From the NCBI RefSeq assembly GCF_009600605.1, contig NZ_VWNA01000001.1, positions 3,210,501 through 3,274,500 on the forward strand: a DNA stretch of 64,000 bases, in the 5' to 3' direction. The notes under the pieces were generated by a model that worked only from the letters and a program-made list of their open reading frames with translations, was not told where the DNA came from and searched no databases. Below are positions 26,359 through 35,384 of the stretch, piece after piece (position 1 is the first letter of the stretch; each line of letters opens with the position of its first letter). The translations under genes were made by a program, and so were the position numbers. Source of the stretch: Segnochrobactrum spirostomi. Lineage in GTDB: Bacteria > Pseudomonadota > Alphaproteobacteria > Rhizobiales > Segnochrobactraceae.

Positions 26359-26631
26359 CTAGCCGCGCCCGAGGCGGCGGGCATTGGCGCGCACTTTGCG
26401 CCGGTAGCCTTGGATCAGGGTGTCGGCGCTGGCGCCGGCCATCGCCTTCTGCGAGGCCTCGATGGCGGCGGCGACCTTCTCGCTCACCATCCGCCGCGCT
26501 TCCTTCTTCGCCTTCGGGCCGCCGGCCGCGAGCATCGCGGTGCGCATCAGGATCACCTGCTGCGCCTCGAACGCCAGCGCCGCCATGGCGGCCCAGGGAT
26601 GGCTCCCTTTCGGACGTCGAACTCTCTTCAT
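26359..26631 (-). CDS. Small basic hypothetical protein
   Basis: A 90-residue basic, mostly helical protein with no family I recognise. It begins MKRVRRPKGSHPWAAMAALA and contains MLAAGGPKAKKEARRM; the C-terminus is Arg-rich (YRRKVRANARRLGRG). The start is well supported by GGAGGCGAGGCG immediately before the ATG. It lies alone near tRNA-Pro. Basic composition might suggest nucleic-acid binding or a phasin-like helix bundle, but this is a guess. Confidence 0.65.
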   Translation of the reverse strand: MKRVRRPKGSHPWAAMAALAFEAQQVILMRTAMLAAGGPKAKKEARRMVSEKVAAAIEASQKAMAGASADTLIQGYRRKVRANARRLGRG

Positions 26632-26743
26632 CGCCTCGCCTCCGCGCCGGTTCGCTCCTCATATGGGAACGCGGGCGTGTCGCGGCGAGCGGAGCGAGGC
26701 GGACGGCGATCGAAAGCCGGGGCTTCACGATCCGGGGCGGGGT

Positions 26744-27028
26744 CTAAGCGGCGCGCGCGTCGGACGGCTTGGGGCGCGTCCGGTCTCCGCGCCCGGCGAG
26801 GAGGCCGGCGACGGAGATGTCTTCGTCGAGCTCGTCCCAACGAAGTCCTTCTCCCTGTCCAATCAAGGACCAATTCGCGCGCTGGAATGGGGTCGCTTTC
26901 AGGAGACGCGGGAACCACGCCAGCGGTACCGTCAGTTCGCGTCCGTCATCGAGCGTGACACGGAAGGCCTCGTCCGAAAACGTCACGCCGGTCGCAATGG
27001 GTTCCGCCTCAAGCGTTAAAGTGCGCAT
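26744..27028 (-). CDS. DUF2442 domain-containing protein
   Basis: A 94-residue protein with the DUF2442 pattern: VTFSDEAFRVTLDDGRELTVPLAWFPRLLKA, then ANWSLIGQGEGLRWDELDEDISVAGLL. This small fold is often found beside DUF4160 proteins in toxin-antitoxin-like pairs. No DUF4160 partner is visible on either side, so it appears to be an orphan. The start is set by the ATG at 27028, just downstream of merR, and co-transcription with it is possible. Confidence 0.85.
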   Translation of the reverse strand: MRTLTLEAEPIATGVTFSDEAFRVTLDDGRELTVPLAWFPRLLKATPFQRANWSLIGQGEGLRWDELDEDISVAGLLAGRGDRTRPKPSDARAA

Positions 27029-27048
27029 CCAGAGTCGCGCCCTCCGCC

Positions 27049-27738
27049 TCAGCGCGCCTGATCGAGCAGGCGCTTGCACTCGAGGAGGTCGAACAGGGTC
27101 GCCTGGAGGCGGCGGATGTCTTCGCGCGACAGACCGGCGTCGGCGTGCTTGCCCTCGCCGCGCAGCCGATCGAAGAAGCGGAAGCCGCCGCGGTGCTCCT
27201 CGCCGTCCTCGTTGCCGACGCGGATATCGCGGGGAACGGTCTCGCCGGGAACGAGGTCGAGCGTCGGCTCGTCGTCGCGCTCGCGGGCTTCGAGGGCGCG
27301 CGAGTGCGCCTCCGCCTCGGCGTCGATCGCGCGCGCCGCGCGCACGGCGGCGGACACGGTGGGCCGCTCGCGGGCGTCGTCTTCGAATTCGAACATCGGC
27401 CCCTCGGCCTCGTCGCTCTTTTCGTGCGGAACCGCGGCGAGGGCGGCGATGGCCTCCGGCCCGCCGCGCCCGATCGCAACCACGTGGCGCAGCCCCTGGG
27501 AGCCCAGGATGCGCTGCACGCCGCGGATGGTGTAGCCCTCGCGATAGAGGAGATGGCGGATGCCGCGCAAGAGGTCGACGTCGTCGGGGCGGTAATAGCG
27601 CCGCCCGCCAGCGCGCTTCAGCGGCTTGATCTGGGTGAAGCGGGTCTCCCAGAAGCGCAGAACGTGCTGGGGGATCTCGAGGTCTTCGGCGACCTCGCTG
27701 ATGGTGCGAAAGGCTTCAGGACTCTTTTCCGATGCCAC
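27049..27738 (-). CDS. MerR family transcriptional regulator (ihfA-linked type)
   Basis: The 229-residue product starts with a MerR-type winged helix (about 10-80): [25 protein letters not shown] followed by [21 protein letters not shown]. This is the class always found beside ihfA in Hyphomicrobiales; its ligand and targets are unknown. The rest is a long acidic linker and a C-terminal helix. I chose a GTG at 27738 with GAGGG eight bases upstream, which gives the short N-terminus usual in homologues. The frame continues to 27837 with an unlike extension. Confidence 0.88.
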   Translation of the reverse strand: MASEKSPEAFRTISEVAEDLEIPQHVLRFWETRFTQIKPLKRAGGRRYYRPDDVDLLRGIRHLLYREGYTIRGVQRILGSQGLRHVVAIGRGGPEAIAALAAVPHEKSDEAEGPMFEFEDDARERPTVSAAVRAARAIDAEAEAHSRALEARERDDEPTLDLVPGETVPRDIRVGNEDGEEHRGGFRFFDRLRGEGKHADAGLSREDIRRLQATLFDLLECKRLLDQAR

Positions 27739-27875
27739 GCCACCGACCCTCGCCTGTTCGTCGCCCGCCGCCACCGGGCTGGTCCCCATATCGGCGACGT
27801 CCGCGGGCCGATCTCCGGCCGAATCGCATGCGGTCACGCGCCCGCATCATGCCCTCGCGCGGATCGGGCGGACGA

Positions 27876-28187
27876 TCAAGCCCTTTCAGCCTCGTCGCCG
27901 GCGTTGATCCGCTCCTTGAGCACGTTCGACGGCTTGAACACCATCACCCGTCTGGGCTCGATCGGCACTTCCTCGCCGGTCTTCGGATTGCGGCCCATGC
28001 GCTGGCCTTTCGAGCGCACCAGGAACGATCCGAATGACGAGAGCTTCACCGATTCCCCGCGTGCCAGGCAATCGGAGATCTCGCGCAAAACCATCTCGAC
28101 CAGGTCGGAGGATTCAGAGCGGGACAGGCCCACCTTCTGATAAACGGCCTCGCAGAGGTCGGCCCGGGTCACGGTCCTTCCCGTCAT
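27876..28187 (-). CDS. ihfA: Integration host factor subunit alpha
   Basis: DNA-bending histone-like protein working as a heterodimer with IHF-beta. The 103-residue product has the family sequence [20 protein letters not shown], the body segment [14 protein letters not shown], and the minor-groove-intercalating arm GRNPKTGEE with the key proline at 68. The frame is open far upstream, but the ATG at 28187 matches the family length. The neighbour order fabH-ihfA-merR is conserved in the order. Confidence 0.95.
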   Translation of the reverse strand: MTGRTVTRADLCEAVYQKVGLSRSESSDLVEMVLREISDCLARGESVKLSSFGSFLVRSKGQRMGRNPKTGEEVPIEPRRVMVFKPSNVLKERINAGDEAERA

Positions 28188-28320
28188 CGTCCCACATCTC
28201 CTCAGCGATTGATCGAGCACCAGGGCCCCGATGAGAGGAGCCCTCCTAGAACGCGTTGGTGCGAAACGGTATTGCTTGGTTAACGCCTGGTCAATTCCAA
28301 CCTGACGCGTCGTATCGACC

Positions 28321-29298
28321 TCACCAGCGGACCAACACGGCGCCCCAGGTGAAACCGCCGCCCATCGCTTCGAGAAGCACCAGATCGCCCGGCTTGATCC
28401 GCCCGTCGCGTACCGCGACATCGAGGGCGAGGGGGATCGAGGCGGCCGAGGTGTTGCCGTGTCGGTCGACGGTGACGACGACCTTTTCCGGGGCGATCCC
28501 GAGCTTCTGGGCGCTCAGGTCGATGATGCGCCGGTTCGCCTGATGCGGCACGAACCAGTCGATGTCGTCGGCGCCGAGCCCGGTCTGGGCGAACACGTCT
28601 TCGATGACGTCGGTGATCATCGCGACGGCGTGCTTGAAGACCTCGCGGCCTTCCATCCTGAGATGGCCGACGGTTCCGGTCGTCGAAGGACCGCCGTCGA
28701 CGAAGAGCTTCTCCTTGTGCCGGCCGTCGGAGCGCAGCCGGCAGGCGAGCACGCCGCGATCGCTCGCCGCGCCCTGGCCGCGCTGGGCCTCGAGCACGAC
28801 CGCGCCGGCACCGTCGCCGAACAGCACGCAGGTGGTGCGGTCTTCCCAATCGAGCAGGCGCGAGAAGGTCTCCGAGCCGACCACGAGGGCGCGGGTGCCC
28901 TGGCCGGTCTTCAACAGGGAATCGGCGACGGTGAGGCCGTAGACGAAGCCCGAGCAGACCGCCTGGAGATCGAAGGCCGCGCCGCGGCGGATGCCGAGCT
29001 CGGCCTGGAGCGTCACCGCCGTCGCCGGAAAGGTGTTGTCCGGGGTCGAGGTGGCGAGGATCACGAGGTCGATGTCGTCCGGCGCGACGCCGGCCTGCGC
29101 CATGGCGACCCGGGCCGCGGCGATGCCGAAGGTCGAGGTGAACTCGCCTTCCGCCGCGATACGGCGCTCGCGGATGCCGGTGCGCTGCTGAATCCATTCG
29201 TCCGAGGTGTCGATCCGGCGGGACAGGTCGTCGTTGGTGATGACGTGGGACGGAAGCGCGCTGCCGCACCCGAGAATGACGGAACGGGCAACGCTCAC
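28321..29298 (-). CDS. fabH: 3-oxoacyl-[acyl-carrier-protein] synthase III
   Basis: Condenses acetyl-CoA with malonyl-ACP to start fatty acid synthesis. The 325-residue length is standard. The catalytic triad is visible: Cys115 in QAVCSGF, His252 in PHQANRR and Asn282 in HGNTSAAS. The start is GTG with AGGTGA four bases upstream. It overlaps the plsX stop by a few bases, so fabH and plsX are coupled; both serve phospholipid supply. Confidence 0.96.
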   Translation of the reverse strand: MSVARSVILGCGSALPSHVITNDDLSRRIDTSDEWIQQRTGIRERRIAAEGEFTSTFGIAAARVAMAQAGVAPDDIDLVILATSTPDNTFPATAVTLQAELGIRRGAAFDLQAVCSGFVYGLTVADSLLKTGQGTRALVVGSETFSRLLDWEDRTTCVLFGDGAGAVVLEAQRGQGAASDRGVLACRLRSDGRHKEKLFVDGGPSTTGTVGHLRMEGREVFKHAVAMITDVIEDVFAQTGLGADDIDWFVPHQANRRIIDLSAQKLGIAPEKVVVTVDRHGNTSAASIPLALDVAVRDGRIKPGDLVLLEAMGGGFTWGAVLVRW

Positions 29299-30418
29299 AA
29301 TTCACCTGCCAGCGGGGAGGAATTCATGTCTTCGCGGGACGCCTCGGCGCCCGCCGCGTCGGGGGCAGCACGGCCACGCTCGCCGAGCGGGTCGTCGCCG
29401 AGCCGGAACGCGGCGAGATCGTTGCCGATCTTCGCCCAGAGATCGTTCTTGATCATGTCGTATCCGAGTTCGATCGCGCTTGCGAAGCCCTCGGCCGAGG
29501 CGCCGCCATGGCTCTTGATGACGAGGCCGTTGAGGCCGAGGAAGACGCCGCCGTTCGCCTTCGACGGGTCCATCTTCTCGCGCAGCGCATCGAAGGCCGG
29601 CTTGGCGAGCAGATAGCCGATGCGCGAGCGCCACGTGCGGTTCATCGCCGAGCGCAGCAGGCGCGCGATCTGCTTGGCAGTGCCTTCCGCGGTCTTCAGG
29701 GCGACATTTCCGGTGAAGCCGTCGGTGACGACGACGTCGACGGTGCCGGCACCGACATCGTCGCCCTCGACGAAGCCGTGATAGCTGAACGAGGCCAGCG
29801 GCGATTCGCGCAGCATGCGGCCGGCCGCCTTGATCTCCTCGATGCCCTTGACCTCTTCGACCCCGACATTGAGGAGCCCGACGGTCGGGCGCTCGACGCC
29901 CAGCACCGCGCGCGCCATGGCGCCGCCGAGGATGGCGTAATCGACGAGCTGGTGGGCGTCGGCGTCGATCGTCGCGCCGATGTCGAGCACGATCGATTCG
30001 CCGCGCAGGGTCGGCCAGATGCCGGCGATCGCCGGGCGCTCGACGCCGTCGAGGGTGCGCAGGCAGAACTTCGCCATCGCCATCAGCGCGCCGGTGTTGC
30101 CGGCGGAAATCGCCGCGCCGGCTTCGCCGCGCTTCACGGCATCAATGGCCTGCCACATGCTCGAGCGGTAGCGGCCCTGGCGGAGCGCCTGACTCGGCTT
30201 GTCGTCCATGCGGACGGCGATCTCGGTGTGGTGGAAGGTGGCGGCGGCTTTGACGCGCGGATGGCGGTCAAGGAGGGGGCCGACGATCTTCTCGTCGCCG
30301 TAGATGGCGAGCTTGAGCGACGGGCAGCGGACAAGGGCGAGATCCGCCCGGGCACCACCATCTCCGCGCCGCGGTCGCCGCCCATGGCATCGAGCGACAG
30401 GGTGACAGGCTTCGTCAT
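29295..30418 (-). pseudogene. plsX: Phosphate acyltransferase PlsX, frame broken by one missing base near the start
   Basis: PlsX converts acyl-ACP to acyl-phosphate for glycerolipid synthesis. The start (ATG at 30418) encodes [20 protein letters not shown] followed by VVPG, the normal PlsX N-terminus. The rest of the protein ([21 protein letters not shown] onward, about 345 residues, with [11 protein letters not shown] and [14 protein letters not shown]) lies in another frame. Restoring one base to the run of C at 30347-30349 joins them exactly (VVPG-ADLALV). As read, translation from the true start is wrong after residue 24. Everything downstream is intact and conserved, and the gene is expected to be essential or nearly so, so a consensus error is likelier than real decay. 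Confidence 0.85.
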
Positions 30419-30560
30419 CGCACTCCCTTGATCCGCGCCGCGGCCTTCGAGTGTGCGCAACCCGGCGCATCGGCGGCGCTGGAACATAGCGGATTCCCAA
30501 CCCCTGACAACCGCGCCTTGAAGGCGGCGACGGACCGGTGCGGGCAGGGATGATCGGGCA

Positions 30561-31114
30561 TCAGCGTTCGCCGTCGGGGGCGTTTCCCTTGAGGCGGGCC
30601 AGTTCGGCGAACGGCGAGCGCGGGGTGTCCGCGTCGGCCTCCTCGGTCTCGCCCGCGACGGTGAACTCTGCCCCCGGCGCCCGCGGATAGGGATCGAGGC
30701 CGAGCGCAAGATGTTCCGTGGTGATCGCGCCGAGATCGATCGTGGTACCGTCGAGCACGTCCGGCGGATCGTCGCCCGTCACCTCGAAATCGATCTCCTC
30801 GGCGAGCTTCGCCGCGACGGTCGGCGGCAGATAGGTGATGTGGACTCTCTCCACCACGGTCTGCGGGACCGGCGCGAGCGTCGCGACGCAGGACTGGACG
30901 ACCGCGGCTCCCACGGTGCCGTTGACGATCACGCCGCCGTCGCGCCGGCTGCGGACCTCGTAGGTCGCCTTGCAGCTCTCCACCGCGGCAATGCCGAGGA
31001 AGGTGGCGAGCGCGCGGCATTCCGCCTCGGTGGCCGTTACCGGCACGATCGAGGGCGTTTCGGTGATCTCGCCAAGCGAGAGGGGCGGGTGAAGGGAATC
31101 TGGGGTGTCGACAT
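30561..31114 (-). pseudogene. YceD/DUF177 family protein, probable single-base frameshift near the start
   Basis: The body (about 160 residues, from GTG at 31046) is a DUF177/YceD protein, a family linked to 23S rRNA and to the rpmF-plsX-fabH region. It carries ATFLGIAAVESCKATYEVR, VVQSCVATLAPV and the acidic DDPPDVLDGTTIDLG. The best start is the ATG at 31114, with GAGGTGA five bases upstream, reading MSTPQIPFTRP. It enters the main frame (LSLGEITETPSIVPVTAT) only if one base is added to the G run at 31082-31085 (C run in the gene). Without that, only an internal GTG at 31046 is available, which loses the conserved N-terminus. It lies between the cytochrome bc1 chaperone gene and plsX. Confidence 0.72.
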
Positions 31115-31118
31115 CGGG

Positions 31119-31670
31119 TCACCTCGGCTCCGGGCCGGGCAGGAAGGGATCGAGTGCGGGGAAGGCGATGCGTCCGTCGGCGATCGCCGCGTCGTCGCTC
31201 GCCTCGAGCGCGTGCGCCGCGGCGGCGGCGTAGGCGGCGAGCGCGGCGGACTCGCCCGGCCGCTCGGCATCGGGGAATATGTTGCGGGCGATCGCTGCCG
31301 CCAAGTCGTCGAGATCGCCCGAATCGAGGGCGGCGACATAGGCCGAGAGGCGGCCGTAGAAGGCGGCGATCATCTTCTTGATGCGCTTCGGCACGGCGGT
31401 ATCGCCGACGCCCATCTCGCGCAGCGAGCGGTCCATGTCGCGCATGAAGAGATCGAACAGGGCCTGGCTGCCGGTCTCGTCCGCCCCGCCCGGTCCGCGT
31501 AGGCGGCGGCAGATGAGGACGATGTGGAGAACCACCATGTCGAAGCGCCCATCGAGCGTATCGGGCACGGCGAAGGACGTGTAGAACGTGGGCTGCCGCG
31601 CCTGCGCCACGATCGCCCCATAGAGCGCGAAGGGTTCGGGTTCGTTGCGGCGAAACAGCTTGAAAATCAT
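31119..31670 (-). CDS. Ubiquinol-cytochrome c chaperone (CBP3-like) family protein
   Basis: A 183-residue CBP3/UQCC1-like protein, a chaperone family for cytochrome bc1 assembly. Recognisable blocks are QARQPTFYTSFAVPDTLDGRFDMVVLH and FMRDMDRSLREMGVGDTAVPKRIKKM, then FYGRLSAYVAAL. The ATG at 31670 (MIFKLFRR) is the family-like start. It is divergent from bamE, with about 140 bases between the two starts, and lies upstream of yceD, whose start is within ten bases of its stop. Confidence 0.88.
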   Translation of the reverse strand: MIFKLFRRNEPEPFALYGAIVAQARQPTFYTSFAVPDTLDGRFDMVVLHIVLICRRLRGPGGADETGSQALFDLFMRDMDRSLREMGVGDTAVPKRIKKMIAAFYGRLSAYVAALDSGDLDDLAAAIARNIFPDAERPGESAALAAYAAAAAHALEASDDAAIADGRIAFPALDPFLPGPEPR

Positions 31671-31812
31671 GCGCGCGGCGCCATCGCCTCGTTGCAGGAA
31701 TTCAGCGCCTTGGGCTACTGATTTTCGCTCCGGGCGGCGCTCGGATACCGGGCGCGGACGCGGCCGGCGCGGCGTTCGAGGACCACTATCGCAGCTTTCG
31801 GAGGAAGCCAAG

Positions 31813-32349
31813 GTGCAGCGTGACGACGACTTGCCGTTCGAGGGGCGCCCCGCCTCACCGTCTCTCCCGGGCGTCCTGTCTTCGGCCGGTGCGCGCCTGC
31901 GGCGCTCCGGTGCCGCGGGACTGATCGCCGTTCTGGTCGGAGCCGGGCTTCTCGCCGGCTGCGGAACCAGCGAAACGCTGACCCACGGTTACGTGATCAC
32001 GCCCGATGCGCTGGCCCAGGTGCCGATCGGCGCGAGCCGCGAGCAGGTGCTTCTCGCCCTCGGCACGCCCTCGACCACGTCCACGGTCGGCAACGGCGTC
32101 TTCTATTACATCACCCAGACCACCCGCCGGCAGATGGCCTTCATGATGCCGAAGGTGATCGATCAGCGCGTCGTCGCCATCTATTTCGACGAGCAGGGCC
32201 ATGTGAAGCAGATCGCCGATTACGGCCTCAAGGACGGCAAGGTCTTCGATTTCTACGCTCAGAAGACGCCGACCGGCGGCGCCGATTTCGGCTTCATCGG
32301 TCAGGTCATCCACGGCTCGTCCACCATCGGGCCGTCGATCGGCAAATAA
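31813..32349 (+). CDS. bamE: BamE/SmpA-OmlA outer membrane assembly lipoprotein
   Basis: Lipoprotein component of the BAM complex that inserts outer-membrane beta-barrels. The 178-residue product starts at GTG with GGAGG eight bases upstream. It has an extended N-terminus of about 45 residues before the lipobox LLAGC. The SmpA/OmlA domain follows, with ALAQVPIGASREQVLLALGTPS and the beta-strand FYYITQTTRRQMAFM, then VVAIYFDEQGHVKQIADYGL. A terminator follows. Confidence 0.92.
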   Translation: MQRDDDLPFEGRPASPSLPGVLSSAGARLRRSGAAGLIAVLVGAGLLAGCGTSETLTHGYVITPDALAQVPIGASREQVLLALGTPSTTSTVGNGVFYYITQTTRRQMAFMMPKVIDQRVVAIYFDEQGHVKQIADYGLKDGKVFDFYAQKTPTGGADFGFIGQVIHGSSTIGPSIGK

Positions 32350-32389
32350 GGCGGAGCGCCGGCGCGGCGCGTCCCGTCCCACGGAACAG

Positions 32390-32426
32390 AGCGGCGCGGT
32401 CCGGAAGGGCCGCGCCGCTTTTCGTT
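32390..32426 (+). terminator. Intrinsic terminator after bamE
   Basis: A ten-base-pair stem AGCGGCGCGG / CCGCGCCGCT with a ten-base loop is followed by TTTTCGTT, 40 bases after the bamE stop. Confidence 0.8.
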
Positions 32427-32531
32427 GCCACCTGGCCATTAAGTGCGGTCCCATGGGTGGGCCGCCGTTAACCGGGCGCTTACCGTGCCGGTCCACACTG
32501 CGCGTCCTAAGCAGTGTGGAGTGGCGTCAGC

Positions 32532-33881
32532 ATGGTCGATCTCGCCTTCGCGGCGGAGCTCATGCGCCGGGAGCCGGTCTCCGGGAGCGGCACCGTCGCG
32601 CGGTGCGCCCGCTGGGGTCTCGTCGCCGCCGGCATCACCGTCGCCGCCTTCCTCGCGGGCCGGGCGCTGACGCCCGAGGCCCGTGCCGTCGCCCGCATCA
32701 CCGTCGCCGATCCGGCCGCCGACGTCGCCTTGCGCGACGCCCAGGTCGCCGCCGCGGCGCAGCTCATCCAATCTCCCGAATTCCTGCGCGTCGCCGCACG
32801 CGCCCTCGACGACGGCCGGGCCGAAGCGTTGACCCGCAGCCTCGTGCCCGCCGCCCCAGGCTCGCGCGTCGTCGCCGCGCTCGGCCTGCCGGGGCCCGCC
32901 GCCACTGCCGAGGACGCCCGCGTCGGGCGGCTCGCCGAGGCGATGAGCGTCAGCCGTTACGGCACCGATTCGCTGGCCGTCGCCCTCGATGCCGACGATG
33001 CCTCGGACGCCGTGCGGGCCGCGAACGCGGTCGCCGATTCCTATGTGACGATGACCGGCGACGTGACCGGCGGTCCCAAGGCGCACATCGCCTTGCGCGC
33101 CGAGCCGATACGGGCGCGGGACAATCTGATGATCGGCCTTGCCGCGCTGGCCGCCGGTCTCGCCGCGGCCGGGCTCGGGCTCGGGCTCGACCTGTGGACC
33201 CTGTACCGGCGGGCGACCGCCCATTTCGTGCCGGAGGCGCCGAGCATCGTCGATGCGGTGCCCGTGGATATCCGCCTGCCGGCGGCCGGGGCCGCGACCC
33301 CGGCGAGCCGGCGCTCGGCGGCGGCGATCTGGGCCTCGCGTCCGGAGGAGGGCGGCTCGATCGCGGTGGTGGCGACGGGATCGGCGGTCGGCTCGGGCGC
33401 CGTGGCGCGCCTTCTTGCCGGGGCCGGAGACGCGGCACCCGCGGTGCTGGTCGATCTCTCCGCGGAGGCCGCGGCCGCACCGAAATCGCCGTTCGGGGCG
33501 CTCGCCGCCGGCGAGGCGTCCTTCGCCGAAGCCATCATCCGCACCGGCAACGGCCGCTCCTATCTGCTGCGCGGTTGCCGGGCCGATCTCGGCGCCGGCG
33601 CCGAGCGCATCCAGGCGGTCGTCGAAGCCCTCGTCCACGCCTATGACCGCGTCGTCGTGCACCTCGCGCCGCAGGATGCGGCGGTGCTCGCCGAGCGTCC
33701 CTGGAAGGGGCTCGGGGCGGTCCTCCTCGTCACCGACCGCGACGCCTGCGCTCCCGGCGTGCGCGCCGCCCACGAGCGCCTCACCCGCTTCGCCGGCGGA
33801 CCGGTCATCGTCGCCGCCCTCGAGGGCCCGGTCGCCGAGCGCCGGGGATCGAGCACCCCGCACGCGCTCAAGGCGGCCTGA
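32532..33881 (+). CDS. Wzz/GumC-like polysaccharide chain-length protein with degenerate kinase-like C-terminus
   Basis: A 449-residue inner-membrane protein with two membrane helices (about 27-46 and 208-228). They flank a periplasmic segment with SVSRYGTDSLAVALDADD, the layout of Wzz/GumC polysaccharide co-polymerases. The cytoplasmic C-terminal 180 residues resemble the ATPase fold of BY-kinases (SIAVVATGSAVGSGAVARLLAG, then VVHLAPQ). The Walker A lysine is absent (GSAVGSGAV) and there is no Tyr-rich tail, so kinase activity is unlikely. No polysaccharide export or glycosyltransferase genes are adjacent. The ATG at 32532 follows a GTG 18 bases upstream in frame. Confidence 0.65.
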   Translation: MVDLAFAAELMRREPVSGSGTVARCARWGLVAAGITVAAFLAGRALTPEARAVARITVADPAADVALRDAQVAAAAQLIQSPEFLRVAARALDDGRAEALTRSLVPAAPGSRVVAALGLPGPAATAEDARVGRLAEAMSVSRYGTDSLAVALDADDASDAVRAANAVADSYVTMTGDVTGGPKAHIALRAEPIRARDNLMIGLAALAAGLAAAGLGLGLDLWTLYRRATAHFVPEAPSIVDAVPVDIRLPAAGAATPASRRSAAAIWASRPEEGGSIAVVATGSAVGSGAVARLLAGAGDAAPAVLVDLSAEAAAAPKSPFGALAAGEASFAEAIIRTGNGRSYLLRGCRADLGAGAERIQAVVEALVHAYDRVVVHLAPQDAAVLAERPWKGLGAVLLVTDRDACAPGVRAAHERLTRFAGGPVIVAALEGPVAERRGSSTPHALKAA

Positions 33882-33890
33882 GCGGGCGGC

Positions 33891-34103
33891 TCACGTCTTC
33901 GGCTTGCGTTCCATCCACCAGATCACGGCGCCGGCGGGGATCGTCCAGACGAGGCCTGCGACGGCGTAGAACACCATGCCGATGCCGTGGCCGTGGACCG
34001 CCATGATCGGCGCGCCGATCGCCATCACGGTGAGCGAATAGACCGTCACGAACGCGACGAGCACCACCGTCCCAATCAGCTTGCGCAGGCGTGGCGCGAT
34101 CAT
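33891..34103 (-). CDS. DUF2842 small membrane protein
   Basis: A 70-residue protein with two membrane helices: [23 protein letters not shown] and [23 protein letters not shown], ending in MERKPK. This is the DUF2842 pattern, conserved in Hyphomicrobiales next to the cox15/ctaA gene. GGAGGAACCGGGG precedes the ATG. It is divergent from ctaA. The function is unknown, and the gene neighbourhood hints at respiratory-chain assembly. Confidence 0.85.
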   Translation of the reverse strand: MIAPRLRKLIGTVVLVAFVTVYSLTVMAIGAPIMAVHGHGIGMVFYAVAGLVWTIPAGAVIWWMERKPKT

Positions 34104-34227
34104 CCCCGGTTCCTCCCGATTTCGTTTCGTCGTCGTCCGGATTCGCGACCCGGTGTCGCGGCGGTCGCGAAAATGGCGCGCCGCTGCCGTTCCCACCCTA
34201 TACAATCGCCGCACGGGAACGGACACC

Positions 34228-35337
34228 ATGACGATCACGACGCCTCGAACGACCCCATCGCATGCCGCCTCTGCCGCCGCCGCGGCGAGCCTTAACCCGA
34301 CGACGCTTGCCCGCCGCCGCGCCGCCATCCGCACGTGGCTCGTCGCCGTCGCCATCATGATCATCGCCATGATCGTCGTGGGCGGCGCCACGCGGCTCAC
34401 CGAATCCGGCCTCTCGATCACCGAGTGGAAGCCGATCCACGGTGTCCTGCCGCCGCTCAACGCCGCGGAATGGCAGGAGGAGTTCCTCAAGTACCAGCAG
34501 ATCCCACAATATAAGGAGATGAACGCTGGCATGACCCTCGAGGGCTTCCAGTTCATCTTCTGGTGGGAGTGGAGCCACCGGCTGCTCGGGCGGGTGATCG
34601 GCCTCGTGTTCGCCCTGCCGCTTCTGTTCTTCTGGGTGCGCGGCTGGATCCCGAAGGGCCTCGGCCTCCCGCTCGTCGGCCTCCTCGCCCTCGGCGGCCT
34701 GCAAGGCTTCGTCGGCTGGTGGATGGTCGCCTCGGGCCTCGTCGATCGGGTCGAGGTCAGCCAATACCGCCTCGCGATCCACCTGACGCTCGCCTGCTTC
34801 ATTCTGGTCGCCACGCTTTGGGTGGCGACAGGGCTTCGGCCGGTCGGCGACGTCCGCGCGGCGTCGAGCCCGGCCCGCCTGCGCCGGCTCGCGCGCTTCG
34901 TCGTCGCCGGTGTGCTCCTGCAGATTTTTCTCGGCGGCCTCGTCGCCGGCCTGCGCGCCGGATGGACCTTCAACACCTGGCCGCTGATCGATGGCGGGCT
35001 GGTGCCGGGCAACCTGTTCGTTCAGGCGCCGTGGTGGGCGAACCTGTTCGAAAATCCGCTCACGGTGCAGTTCGACCACCGCATGATCGCCTATGCCCTC
35101 GTCGTGGTGATCGTGGTGCAGGCTTATCTGTCGCGCGGCACCGGCGCGGCGCGCGGCGCCGTCGCACTCTTGTTCCTGGCGCTCGCCCAGGCGACGCTCG
35201 GCGTGCTCGCCCTCATCCACATGGTGCCGCTCGATCTCGGGCTCGCCCATCAGCTCGGCGCCGCGATCCTGCTCTCGGCCGCGACGGTGCACGCCCGCTC
35301 GCTGACGCCGCCGATCGGGGCCACCGCACGCGCTTGA
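34228..35337 (+). CDS. ctaA: Haem A synthase (COX15/CtaA)
   Basis: Membrane enzyme that oxidises the C8 methyl of haem O to make haem A for cytochrome oxidase. The 369-residue product has about eight membrane helices and the conserved histidine ligands: [35 protein letters not shown] and [12 protein letters not shown]. The [19 protein letters not shown] motif is diagnostic of the alphaproteobacterial/mitochondrial (Cox15) type. The ATG at 34228 follows GGGAACGGAC. Confidence 0.94.
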   Translation: MTITTPRTTPSHAASAAAAASLNPTTLARRRAAIRTWLVAVAIMIIAMIVVGGATRLTESGLSITEWKPIHGVLPPLNAAEWQEEFLKYQQIPQYKEMNAGMTLEGFQFIFWWEWSHRLLGRVIGLVFALPLLFFWVRGWIPKGLGLPLVGLLALGGLQGFVGWWMVASGLVDRVEVSQYRLAIHLTLACFILVATLWVATGLRPVGDVRAASSPARLRRLARFVVAGVLLQIFLGGLVAGLRAGWTFNTWPLIDGGLVPGNLFVQAPWWANLFENPLTVQFDHRMIAYALVVVIVVQAYLSRGTGAARGAVALLFLALAQATLGVLALIHMVPLDLGLAHQLGAAILLSAATVHARSLTPPIGATARA

Positions 35338-35384
35338 CCGGAGCGCGTCCCGGAACCGCGCACCGGCCCCGGGACGCCGTCGGC

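Noticed and set aside
26744-27028. DUF2442 gene as part of a toxin-antitoxin pair
   Set aside because: No DUF4160 or other toxin-like partner is present next to it.
28280-28294. TTAA-N7-TCAA in the ihfA-fabH gap resembling a CtrA box
   Set aside because: One mismatch in the right half and no other support; kept out of the features.
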